Of a stretch of 26,297 nt of DNA, positions 16,444-25,400 are shown piece by piece. The DNA comes from Deltaproteobacteria bacterium. GTDB lineage: Bacteria; Myxococcota_A; JAADFL01. The position numbers were made by a program, and so were the translations under genes. The notes under the pieces are model-generated. The model ran no database searches. It saw only the letters and a program-made list of their open reading frames with translations, and was not told where the DNA came from. Position 1 is the stretch's first letter, and each line of letters begins with the position of its first letter. Location: NCBI GenBank assembly GCA_013152945.1, contig JAADFL010000164.1, positions 1 to 26,297 on the forward strand, written 5' to 3'.

Positions 16444-17265
16444 TCATCCTTCCTGCTTTCGACCGATCATGTCATCACAACACTCGATATATCCGGGTCG
16501 TCCAACTTCGTAGAGTAATCCTGTCTCGTATTTACCTTCCATTTCTTTCGGCGCCAGCTTGCGTGCCTTTTCCACCGGAACGGCCTTTTTCTTGAGATCC
16601 ATGAGCATGTCCATATTGGATTTGAATAATTGCTTGTTCCTGCGGCCAAAATTCGTATAGCAGGCCTCCAGCACTTCCACAACTGAAAATCCTGAATGCT
16701 GCACAGCCTGTCCGATCAATTTATCCATTTGCCTCACATGGTAGGCGGTCGTTCTTGCTACAAAGGTTGCGCCCGCCGCCATAGCCAAAGCACCCGCATC
16801 GAACGCATGGTCCGGATTACCGTAAGGTGTGGTCGAGCTGAACATGCCGTGATCCGTGGTAGGCGAATATTGCCCGCCCGTCATTCCGTATACCGAGTTG
16901 TTGAAGATAATCAACGTAAGGTCTATATTCCGCCTGCATGCATGGATAAAATGGTTGCCTCCGATAGCAAGTGCATCTCCATCCCCACTGACCACCACGA
17001 CCGTCAACTCGGGTCTTGCCAGCTTGATTCCGGTTGCAAACGGCAAGGCCCTTCCATGCGTCGTATGGAGCGTACAAAAATCCACGTAACCCGGAAGCCT
17101 CGATGCGCAACCGATGCCCGAGACGACTACCGTCTCGTCCTGATTCAGGCCCAGCGAATCAACCACTCTTAAAAAAGACTTCATGACTATTCCATGGGTA
17201 CACCCCGGGCACCACAGGTGGGGAAGATGTTCCGTTCGCAAGTACTTCGTGTAATCAAAACTCAT
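16444..17265 (-). CDS. korB: 2-oxoglutarate:ferredoxin oxidoreductase, beta subunit (TPP-binding)
   Basis: 273 residues. The TPP/Mg motif SGDGDALAIGGNH...NN is at 93-123. WCPGC (C19, C22), GIGCASR (C53) and EACYTNFGRRN (C202) give the four cysteines that hold the 4Fe-4S cluster in this class. The GIGCASR and THGRALPFATG loops are typical of KorB rather than pyruvate enzymes. The ATG overlaps the korA stop by 4 bases (ATGA), implying translational coupling and equal stoichiometry. With KorA it decarboxylates 2-oxoglutarate and passes electrons to ferredoxin, or runs in reverse in a reductive TCA cycle. Confidence 0.95.
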   Translation of the reverse strand: MSFDYTKYLRTEHLPHLWCPGCTHGIVMKSFLRVVDSLGLNQDETVVVSGIGCASRLPGYVDFCTLHTTHGRALPFATGIKLARPELTVVVVSGDGDALAIGGNHFIHACRRNIDLTLIIFNNSVYGMTGGQYSPTTDHGMFSSTTPYGNPDHAFDAGALAMAAGATFVARTTAYHVRQMDKLIGQAVQHSGFSVVEVLEACYTNFGRRNKQLFKSNMDMLMDLKKKAVPVEKARKLAPKEMEGKYETGLLYEVGRPGYIECCDDMIGRKQEG

Positions 17266-18401
17266 GGTTGAACCTCACCAACCATTGCCGAGCAAAGAGA
17301 CCTGGGTGAAATCGATTCACCGTTCACCTGGTTCAGACATGTGACCTCTACGCTGCCGCACACACTCCTTTCCACCTCACCGACGATCTGCCCCAGGTTC
17401 ATTTCAGCGACAATGATCCTCTTTACACTTCCGGCCAATTCCTTCAATCTCTCATGGGGGAACGGCCAGAGAGTCACAGGTCTGAACACCCCGGCCCTGA
17501 CGCCCTTTTCTCTTGCCTCTTCGGCAGCCATTTTCGCAGCACGCGCAGTTGATCCTACGGCGACCAGGGCCACTTCCGCATCTCCCAACATGAACTCCTC
17601 GTTCTTCGACAACCAGGGCACTGCCTCTTCCACCTTCCGGATTATACGCCTTTCCTGGGACTCTATGATGTCGGGCTCATTGGTGGGAAAACCGTCTTCA
17701 GCATGAACCAAGCCTGTAACGTGAAATCTGTACCCGTCCCCGAAGTTCGCCATGGGTGGAACATCCCCGAATTTCGTATCGTACGGTTTGTAGTCCGCGG
17801 GCCCCACACTCGGTTTGATTCGGTCTTCAACCGGTATTTCACCGGGTTCCGGGATTTCCACTTTTTCCCTTGTATGCGCCACTATCTCGTCAGTCAAGAC
17901 AATTACAGGGGTCCTCAATTTCTCCGCCGCATTAAAGGCCCTTATAGTCTCGGTAAAGAACTCGCCCACCGAATCCGGGGCCATGGTTACGGCCGGATGA
18001 TCTCCCTGGGTACCCCACTTGGCCTGCATGATATCTCCCTGGCCCGGGGCGGTCGGCATTCCTGTGCTCGGGCCGCCTCTCATCACATTGACGATTACCA
18101 CCGGTATTTCGGTAATACATGCAAAGCCGATGTTCTCCTGCATGAGTGAGAACCCTGGACCGCTTGTGGCGGTCATGGATTTTTTGCCTGCCAGGGAAGC
18201 GCCGATTATAGCCGCAATCGATGCCAATTCATCTTCCATCTGAATAAAACGGCCGCCTACCCTGGGAAGGGATGCGGCCAGAATCTCGGCTATTTCCGAA
18301 GACGGGGTTATGGGATAACCGGCAAAAAACCTGCATCCTGCGTAAACAGCTCCCTGTGCACATGCTTCATTGCCTTGTAACAATTTTACTGTTTTTGCCA
18401 A
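17262..18401 (-). CDS. korA: 2-oxoglutarate:ferredoxin oxidoreductase, alpha subunit
   Basis: 379 residues. QGNEACAQGAVYAGCRFFAG (9-28), YPITPSSE (29-36), ATSGPGFSLM (78-87), and MRGGPSTGMPT (107-117) are the hallmark blocks of KorA-type subunits (domains I and II). It starts with TTG: GGCAAAAACAG follows TTG, AGGAG lies 9 bases upstream, and no ATG alternative fits the conserved MAKTVKL start. The start is 47 bases after korD and the stop overlaps korB. 2-oxoglutarate is preferred over other 2-oxoacids because sucC and sucD, which use succinyl-CoA, are adjacent; sequence alone does not prove it. Confidence 0.95.
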   Translation of the reverse strand: MAKTVKLLQGNEACAQGAVYAGCRFFAGYPITPSSEIAEILAASLPRVGGRFIQMEDELASIAAIIGASLAGKKSMTATSGPGFSLMQENIGFACITEIPVVIVNVMRGGPSTGMPTAPGQGDIMQAKWGTQGDHPAVTMAPDSVGEFFTETIRAFNAAEKLRTPVIVLTDEIVAHTREKVEIPEPGEIPVEDRIKPSVGPADYKPYDTKFGDVPPMANFGDGYRFHVTGLVHAEDGFPTNEPDIIESQERRIIRKVEEAVPWLSKNEEFMLGDAEVALVAVGSTARAAKMAAEEAREKGVRAGVFRPVTLWPFPHERLKELAGSVKRIIVAEMNLGQIVGEVERSVCGSVEVTCLNQVNGESISPRSLCSAMVGEVQP

Positions 18402-18448
18402 ATCTTGAAACTCCTGTTCTCGATCCGGTTAGTATTTCATCTATACCT

Positions 18449-18724
18449 CTATACCTGCTTTTTCACCTTTTTCGTGCGCCTCTTCTTTGCCGTAACAGTA
18501 ATGGCGAAATCCGGACATCTCAACTCGCACTGTCCACATCCCGTGCACCCGGCAATATCCGTAACAATGACTGTGCCGCCCCTGGACTCCAGTATATGTG
18601 TAGGACAAAATGCTATGCATATCCCGCAATCCTTGCAGTAATCCGGGATTACTTCCAGCCGGTTGAACTCATCTTCGGAAATAACCGCCTCGGGTAGTTT
18701 ACTTGCTGATCCGGACCCCTTCAT
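18449..18724 (-). CDS. korD: 2-oxoglutarate:ferredoxin oxidoreductase, delta (ferredoxin-like) subunit
   Basis: 91 residues with two 4Fe-4S motifs: C30, C33, C36 with C40, and C60, C63, C66 with C70 (both CX2CX2CX3C followed by P). It carries electrons between the TPP-bearing subunit and soluble ferredoxin. The ~25-residue N-terminal part is polar, and the last 14 residues are Lys/Arg-rich. The ATG overlaps the sucD stop by 4 bases, so it is translated with sucD rather than simply following it; korA starts 47 bases downstream. Confidence 0.93.
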   Translation of the reverse strand: MKGSGSASKLPEAVISEDEFNRLEVIPDYCKDCGICIAFCPTHILESRGGTVIVTDIAGCTGCGQCELRCPDFAITVTAKKRRTKKVKKQV

Positions 18725-19599
18725 TGCCGGGCCTCCATCACCCTCTTCATGGCATGACCTATTAATGCAGGACTGTCAGCCACCTCGACAGCAGCCTCTT
18801 TCAGTGCTCTCACCTTTGCTTCCGCCGTGCCTTTGCCCCCGGAAATTATTGCTCCTGCATGGCCCATACGTTTTCCCGGTGGCGCTGTTCTGCCTGCGAT
18901 GAAAGCCGCCACAGGTTTCGTGAATCCCCCGGCCTTAATGAACTCGGCCGCTTCCTCTTCACCGGAGCCTCCGATCTCTCCAATCATGACCACGCCATGC
19001 GTATCCGGGTCCTGCTGGAAAAGCTCAAGACCATCTACAAAAGATGTACCAGGCAAAGGGTCCCCACCCAGCCCGATACAAGTGGATTGCCCTAATCCGA
19101 GAGCCGTCAACTGGGCCACTACCTCATAGGTCAGCGTACCGCTCCTGGACATCACTCCTATGTTTCCTTTTTTGTGTATTGAAGCGGGCATAATTCCAAT
19201 CTTGGTTTTTCCCGGACTTATTATGCCCGGACAATTAGGGCCGATGAGCCTTGTATCAAAGCCGTCAAGAGCCCTGTGAACCTTTACCATATCCAGGATG
19301 GGAATGCCCTCTGTTATACACACAACCAGCCTTATTCCGGAATCCGCCGCCTCGAGTATCGCATCCGCGGTGTATGCCGCGGGAACGAAAATGATCGAGG
19401 TGTCGGCTCCTGTTTCTCTTACCGCAGTCTCGCAGGTATTGAACATGGGAATATCCAAGATCTTTGTACCTGCCGAACCCGGTTTCACGCCTGCAACAAG
19501 CTTGGTGCCGTACTCGATCATCTTCCCGGCATGAAACCTGCCTTGCTTACCGAGTCCCTGAACCAGCACACGCGTATCTTCGCCGACCAGTACGCTCAT
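18721..19599 (-). CDS. sucD: Succinyl-CoA synthetase, alpha subunit
   Basis: 292 residues. Active-site H247 (GHAGAI) is phosphorylated during catalysis; FNTCETAV (53-60), GPNCPGI (120-126), and [11 protein letters not shown] (149-159) are family blocks. The usual CoA-phosphate loop G-x-T-G-x-x-G reads GLGKQG (15-20), one residue shorter than in E. coli. Its ATG overlaps the sucC stop (ATGA). The alpha subunit binds CoA and carries the phosphohistidine, making succinate plus NTP from succinyl-CoA, or the reverse. Otherwise intact and clearly functional-looking. Confidence 0.96.
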   Translation of the reverse strand: MSVLVGEDTRVLVQGLGKQGRFHAGKMIEYGTKLVAGVKPGSAGTKILDIPMFNTCETAVRETGADTSIIFVPAAYTADAILEAADSGIRLVVCITEGIPILDMVKVHRALDGFDTRLIGPNCPGIISPGKTKIGIMPASIHKKGNIGVMSRSGTLTYEVVAQLTALGLGQSTCIGLGGDPLPGTSFVDGLELFQQDPDTHGVVMIGEIGGSGEEEAAEFIKAGGFTKPVAAFIAGRTAPPGKRMGHAGAIISGGKGTAEAKVRALKEAAVEVADSPALIGHAMKRVMEARQ

Positions 19600-20759
19600 G
19601 AGGCACCCCCTATTGCCTCGACCGCTTTCTTCGCTGCATCTGCAAAATTCGCCGCATAAGTGACTTCCAGGTCGCTCTCCTCCAATATCTTCCTGCCCTG
19701 TTCGACATTGGTGCCGTCCAGCCGGGCAATCAACGGCACATCGATCTTCCTGTTACGGGTTGCAGCCGTTATTCCCTCGGCAATTACGTCGCAACGAACT
19801 ATGCCTCCGAAGATGTTCACCAGTATAGCCTCGACCCTTTGATCATCCATCAATATGTCGAAGGCCTCGGCAACCCTTTCCGATGTTATTCCTCCTCCCA
19901 CATCGAGAAAGTTGGCCGGTTCAGCCCCCTCAAGCTTGACCAGGTCCATGGTAGCCATTGCAAGGCCGGCGCCGTTGACCATGCAACCGATTTTTCCTTG
20001 CAGTCCTACATAGGACAGATTGCTGTCCCTGGCCCTGGACTCACGGGGATCTTCCTCGGCCTTGTCGCGCATTTCCGCCAACTTTGGATGCCTGAACAAG
20101 CCGTTGTCGTCCAGATTCACCTTGGCATCAACCGCAAGGAACCCGCCGGCAACGAGTGCAAGCGGATTTATTTCAACCAGGGAAGCATCACAACCCAACA
20201 TCGCTTTGTACAGGTTTGTTCCCAATTCCCAAAGCTTGGAGCCGAAATCCTTGGCCAGTCCGAGACCGTCCGCCATCCTGTTTGCCTGGTACGGCATGAA
20301 ACCGACCACCGGATCGATCCATTCTTTTAATATCTTCTCGGGCGACCTCGAGGCCACCTCCTCTATCTCCATGCCGCCTTCACTGGATGCCATCATCACG
20401 ACCGACCTGGCTTCCCTGTCCACCAGCATACCCAGGTACAACTCTTGCTCTATCTCACTCGCTTTCTCTACCAGCACCCTTTTCACTACCTTGCCTTCAG
20501 GCCCGGTCTGCTTTGTAACCAGGGGCTTTCCCAGTATGGCGGCAGCAGCCCTTTGCGCTTCATCAGGTCCCAAAACCACTTTTACTCCACCGGCCTTTCC
20601 CCTGCCGCCGGCATGTATCTGTGCTTTTACAACGACCTTGCCTCCAAGGGCATGTGCCGCATCACGCGCAGCCGCCGGTGTTTCCGCCACCTTGCCTTGC
20701 GGCACGGGCACAAGGTAATCCGCAAGAACTTTCTTTGCCTGGAATTCGTGAAGCTTCAA
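19596..20759 (-). CDS. sucC: Succinyl-CoA synthetase, beta subunit
   Basis: 387 residues, the usual length. The ATP-grasp domain starts with MKLHEFQAK and includes [16 protein letters not shown] (45-60); the C-terminal part has LEINPL-type (VEINPL), ANFLDVGGG and NIFGGI blocks. It binds the nucleotide and succinate. The start is TTG (20757-20759), overlapping the TGA of the fumarase beta gene by 4 bases; GGGAGGTGA upstream and the conserved N-terminus support it. ADP or GDP preference cannot be read safely. The stop overlaps sucD. It is the third gene of the operon. Confidence 0.96.
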   Translation of the reverse strand: MKLHEFQAKKVLADYLVPVPQGKVAETPAAARDAAHALGGKVVVKAQIHAGGRGKAGGVKVVLGPDEAQRAAAAILGKPLVTKQTGPEGKVVKRVLVEKASEIEQELYLGMLVDREARSVVMMASSEGGMEIEEVASRSPEKILKEWIDPVVGFMPYQANRMADGLGLAKDFGSKLWELGTNLYKAMLGCDASLVEINPLALVAGGFLAVDAKVNLDDNGLFRHPKLAEMRDKAEEDPRESRARDSNLSYVGLQGKIGCMVNGAGLAMATMDLVKLEGAEPANFLDVGGGITSERVAEAFDILMDDQRVEAILVNIFGGIVRCDVIAEGITAATRNRKIDVPLIARLDGTNVEQGRKILEESDLEVTYAANFADAAKKAVEAIGGAS

Positions 20760-21346
20760 CCTCGGTCACCTCCCTTTGCATACTTGGCCCTGCCCTGCTC
20801 GTACAGATCTCCCCCATGAACGTCATTGATCACTACGGCCGGCAAGTTCTTTACTTTCATCCGGCGGAGAGCTTCCGGTCCCAGTTCTTCGTAGGCGACG
20901 ACTTCAGATTCGAGTATGGACTGCGATATCAGTGCGGCAGCGCCGCCCACCAAGGCCAGGTAAACCGCCTTGTATCGCCTTATTGCATCTTTAACTTCCT
21001 TTGATCTCGATCCCTTGCCCAGCATTCCCTTCAAGCCTATCTCGAGCAACCTCGGGGTGTATGCATCCATCCTGCCGCTGGTAGTGGGACCGGCGGAACC
21101 AATGGGCCTGCCCGGAGGTGCGGGCGCGGGACCGACATAGTAGATTACCTGGCCCTTCAGGTCCACGGGCAGGGGTTCTTTCGCATCAAGTGCCGCGATC
21201 ATCCGCTTGTGCGCTGAATCCCGTCCGCCATAGATAGTTCCACTAATCAGCACCCTTTGCCCCGCTTTGAGATTCTCAACCGTTTCATCGGTCAAGGGCG
21301 TTGTTATTTCCAACACATCCCCATTGTCCAGCATTTTTTCAGACAT
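20756..21346 (-). CDS. Class I fumarate hydratase, beta subunit (C-terminal domain type)
   Basis: 196 residues, normal for the small subunit of two-part class I fumarases (or the related L(+)-tartrate dehydratase beta). Signatures are VLISGTIYGGRDSAHKRM (32-49), YYVGPAPAPPGRPIGSAGPT (69-88), TSGRMDAYTP (88-97) and GMLGKGS (107-113). ATG preceded by AGGAG at good spacing. The partner alpha gene is 87 bases upstream, and the stop overlaps the sucC start. Fumarase is preferred over tartrate dehydratase from the TCA-cycle context, not from a specific residue. Confidence 0.9.
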   Translation of the reverse strand: MSEKMLDNGDVLEITTPLTDETVENLKAGQRVLISGTIYGGRDSAHKRMIAALDAKEPLPVDLKGQVIYYVGPAPAPPGRPIGSAGPTTSGRMDAYTPRLLEIGLKGMLGKGSRSKEVKDAIRRYKAVYLALVGGAAALISQSILESEVVAYEELGPEALRRMKVKNLPAVVINDVHGGDLYEQGRAKYAKGGDRG

Positions 21347-21433
21347 ACAACACTCCTTTGGACGTTCTTCTTTCCCCTGAAATTGTAGGCCCTGTTTCGT
21401 AAGGGCCCAGGGCTTGCGATGGAAGGTCCTCGT

Positions 21434-22273
21434 TCAGAGTTCGACCTCTTTGTGCCTGGCCGAATGACATTGAATGTTCACTGCCACGGGTAACGATGCG
21501 ATATGACACGGATGGGTCTCGATGTGCACCGCCAGGGCCGTGGTAATACCACCGAATCCCTGGGGACCTATGCCAAGGTTGTTGACCTCACCCAGTATTT
21601 CCTTCTCGAGTTTTGCCAATTCCAGGTCCTTGTTCGGTCTACCCACCGGCCTAAGCAAGGCCCTCTTGGCAATCAATGCCGCCTTTTCAAAGGTTCCGCC
21701 CACACCAACTCCCAGTATAATGGGAGGACATGGATTAGGACCGGCCAGGCTTGCTGTCTCTATTACGAAACGCTTCACGCCTTCCCTGCCTTCGCTCGGC
21801 TTGAGCATGGCCAACCGGCTCATGTTTTCGCTGCCGCCTCCCTTTGGAGCAATCACGATCTTCAACTTGTCGCCTTTTACAAGGTTGACATGCAAAATCG
21901 CCGGAGTGTTGTCTCCCGTGTTTTCCCTGGTAAATGGATCACAAATCGATTTTCGCAGGTACCCACCTTCATATCCCGAACGGACTCCCCGGTTTACCGC
22001 ATCCTCCAGCGAACCGCCTGCTATTGACACATCTTCGCCCAAATCTATGAAGAACACTGCAAACCCGGTGTCCTGGCAAAGGGGCAACCCGGTATCTGAA
22101 GATATCTTGGCATTTCTTTCGATCTGTTCGAGCACATCCAGGCCTGCAGGCGATACCTCTTTGCGTTTTGCGTCCGATATTGCCCGAAGTACATCCTCAC
22201 CCAGTCTGGTGTTGGCGGAAATGCAGAGATCACGAACCGACTGCACTATTTTTTCGAATTCGATTTCTCTCAT
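21434..22273 (-). CDS. Class I fumarate hydratase, alpha subunit (4Fe-4S)
   Basis: 279 residues. Catalyses hydration of fumarate to malate with an oxygen-labile 4Fe-4S cluster. Three cysteines fit the cluster ligands: C66 in LPLCQDTG, C182 in GPNPCPP and C269 in IQCHSARH; CDPFTRENTGDNTP (111-124) and APKGGGSEN (142-150) are further conserved blocks. The beta subunit lies downstream, so this is the split (two-subunit) form found in anaerobes. It opens the TCA operon; a promoter was not pinned down. AAGGAG precedes the ATG, with a GTTCC-T-GGAAC palindrome 30 bases upstream. Confidence 0.93.
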   Translation of the reverse strand: MREIEFEKIVQSVRDLCISANTRLGEDVLRAISDAKRKEVSPAGLDVLEQIERNAKISSDTGLPLCQDTGFAVFFIDLGEDVSIAGGSLEDAVNRGVRSGYEGGYLRKSICDPFTRENTGDNTPAILHVNLVKGDKLKIVIAPKGGGSENMSRLAMLKPSEGREGVKRFVIETASLAGPNPCPPIILGVGVGGTFEKAALIAKRALLRPVGRPNKDLELAKLEKEILGEVNNLGIGPQGFGGITTALAVHIETHPCHIASLPVAVNIQCHSARHKEVEL

Positions 22274-22302
22274 TTGTTCCGCTCCTTATACCAAAAATGT
22301 CC

Positions 22303-22313
22303 GTTCCTGGAAC
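22303..22313. promoter_or_regulatory. Palindrome upstream of the TCA operon
   Basis: GTTCC-T-GGAAC, an 11-base perfect palindrome 30 bases before the first operon gene. An operator role is plausible by position only; no recognised regulator motif is claimed. Confidence 0.3.
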
Positions 22314-22438
22314 CGAACATGCGGAACTTACCAAAGGGCAACACGGGGCGCAAGATATTTCAAGACTCTATTTTAGTTTCCATGACCATTTTCCCGGACA
22401 TCTGCCGGCCTTCCTGTTGCATGATTTTTTATATATAG

Positions 22439-25400
22439 TCATTTTTTCAATTGCAGCCCGGCCCTAAGCAAATCCGGGTCCGGCACGAGTTCGTCACCGT
22501 CCAATATCAGGCCTGCCATCTTCTCTTCCCTGGTCAACAACTTTGCTGGTGTCAGGCCATGGGACAGGGTGTCTTTTCTATTTTTCGCCCCAAAGAGATC
22601 CCAGACCCGGATCAATCCGTCCTTTCCCGCAGTCACCAACCTGGTCGCTCCGTGTGAAAAAGCGAGGCCACTTATGGGTCCCATATGCGGAGGCAACCTG
22701 ACAAAAACCCTTGACCAAGGGTCCTCCCAAACAGCCGCTACACCGTCACTGCCTCCGGCGGCAATCTTTTCACCGTCGTTTGAAAAGGCGAGCGCCGTCA
22801 CCGGCACTCCCAGTACTATTGGTGGTGCCTCGCGGTCTTTCGACAGGAGCCAGCGAACCACCGTGCCACCCTGCAGGCCCAAGGCGACTACATCTCCCGC
22901 CGGCGAGAACGCCAATGACGTAATGACGCCGTTCACCTTGTGCGAGGCTTTTCTTCTCCTCTTCAGGTTCAATAAGACCACCCGATTCGAACCGGATGCC
23001 ACTGCCAGCAAGTCTCCTCTTGGACCGAAAGCTATGGGAATATCCGGATTTGCAATCCCGGAAAGCCTGACCGTTGTCCTGCCCCTGCCGACCGTGTATA
23101 TTCGAAGCCTGTGGTCCCTACCTACCATGGCCAACTTTTTTCCTCTTGGAGAAAAAGCTCCCGCCAAGGCTGAGATATCGAGTCCTTCCAGGTGTTCAAG
23201 CGAGGGAAACTCCCAAATATCGAATGCCGACCTTGTGCCTGTCGCAACCAGGTGCCCACCTGTGGCAAAAGTAACAAATGTTATAGGCTCGTTCGAACCG
23301 GGCCGGGGCAAAAAAGAGGTCTCCTTCCATTTTTCGGTATCAAAGAACCTGGCGCTTCCATCTGAACAAGCTGCAGCAAGATAGGAATCATCGGAACTGA
23401 TCTCTATATTGTCAACGGCGCCGCTGATCCCTGTAAGCGAGGACTCCTGCCTGCCTGTCTCCACGTTCCATACAAATATGCCGCTCCTGGTGGAAGACGC
23501 CAACAGCTTGCCCTTTTTTCCGAAAGCCAAGGCATTCACCGGCGACTTGTGACCGATGATCTTGACTATTCCTTGCCCCTCGCTGCTCCAGGTTCGCACT
23601 GTATGGTCCATTCCCGAAGAAGCAAGCATAGATCCGTTGAATTCCAAACCCGTGACAGCCCCATCGTGTCTGCCCAGTACTTTTTGTCCGATTCGGGGGG
23701 AACCTTCTTCTATAAGTCTAACCTCCCCGTCAGCCAGGCCGATTGCCACATTCCCCTGGTCGGAGCATGCTGCTGCAGTTATATTCTCCTTTTTGGTACT
23801 CATCCTGTATTTTTCGAACAAGCCTTTCTCATCCAGCACCACCAGCAGGTTTCCAGGCAACACCGCTGCCAGCGTAGAGCCGTTCCCTGAGATACACGAC
23901 GGCCCCATGCGGCCCTTGATACCGAAGTTCCTCGCCGTAAGTTGTGTCTTATTCTTTGTATTCCAAAGCACGAGATCGCCTGAAGCATTTGTTCCGAACA
24001 ACAGTTCTCCCTGTTTTGCCGAAGACAATCCCACCACACTCTCTTCGCCCATTTTCAGCATTCCCGCACCGGAACCGTCTTTGAGAGAAAAGAATCTCAC
24101 CTTGCCGTCACTGCAACCGAGTGCAATCTCCCCTCTTGATTCCAGGATGGCCGAAGATGTGATAGTCCAACCTGCCGCTGTTATTTCGAAAACCTGCTTC
24201 CCGCTCTCGAGGCTCCACGCAACAGAGCGCTTTTTTGTACAACACACGAGAAAATCGTTTGCAGAAGAGAACCCCAGAGAATCGCACCCAATGCCTCTCC
24301 TGTTCTGAAACAACAGGACCGGCGAAGCCCCGGACATGAGCGATCTCAACCTGCTCCTGGATTTTTCGTCGTCCACCTGGGCCAGTGATGCAGCAGCAAA
24401 TATCCTTGCCTCCGCCAGCCTGGCCTGTGCCTCGGCCTCCTTGGACTTGTTTAAAAAAATCTTTGCCAGCAGTTTCCTGGCCTCGAGAGAGTCTCCCTTC
24501 TCAGAGGCCGATGCCTTTTCTCCTTTCATGCTTATCCGAGCTTTGTGTTTCCCAAGATTGCCGGCCTTGACACGATCTTCCATGCCGGCCTTTTCCTTGC
24601 TTGCTTTTTCATGTTCCGCTTCTTTTCCGGAACTTGTCTCCTCAAGCGTATTTTCAGCCTCCTCTGTTTTAGACGTTCTCTTGTTTCCACCACTCAAAGC
24701 AAACAGCGAAACAACAGCGACCAACAATACCATCAGCCCTGCGACCGCCATACCGAAAACAAGAGGAACACGTCTATACGCCTGGACCAATTCGTCCAGA
24801 AAATGCCCGGTTCCTTCAGGTCGGGGAAGAGCCGAACCACTCTCTGCTTCGGCATTCTCCAAAGATGCCTGCACATGTTTGACTGTACCGGCCGGCTCTC
24901 CACGATCTTCCTGTGTTTCATACGGTTCATGCAATTCTTCCTGGACTTCGTCGGCTGCTATTACTTTGCCCTCGAAACCGGAAGTATCCCCGCTTCCCGC
25001 ACCCGGCCCTTTGGGGCCACCCGGCTCCCTGGCAAGCTCCAGGGGCTGCTCCACGCCTGAATCCGGCGACAGATCATCTCCGTCCCGACCATCCTGCCCG
25101 TCTCCAGGTGACATCTGTTCGAAATACCGTTCGTCTTCCTGCCCAACTTCCGGATCATCTTCCCGGGCTTGCCGGGCCGGTCTACCAGGGTATTTTTCTT
25201 GAGCTTGATCCGCGGAGCCGGCCGCGCTTTGCGTGCCGTCCCCCATCAGCTCGCTGACAAAGCCGGATACATCAGCCATTATGGTTTCGTCATCGAATTC
25301 CTGATCGTCTATTTCCTGATCCGTTTCACGACCTGATTCAAGATCTGGTTCTGGGATACGTGAATCCTTTAAATCGCCAATATCACTTATTTCAGGCAGA

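Noticed and set aside
22303-22313. LexA-type or other named operator at GTTCCTGGAAC
   Set aside because: It is a palindrome, but matches no operator I can name with confidence, so only a generic regulatory site is listed.
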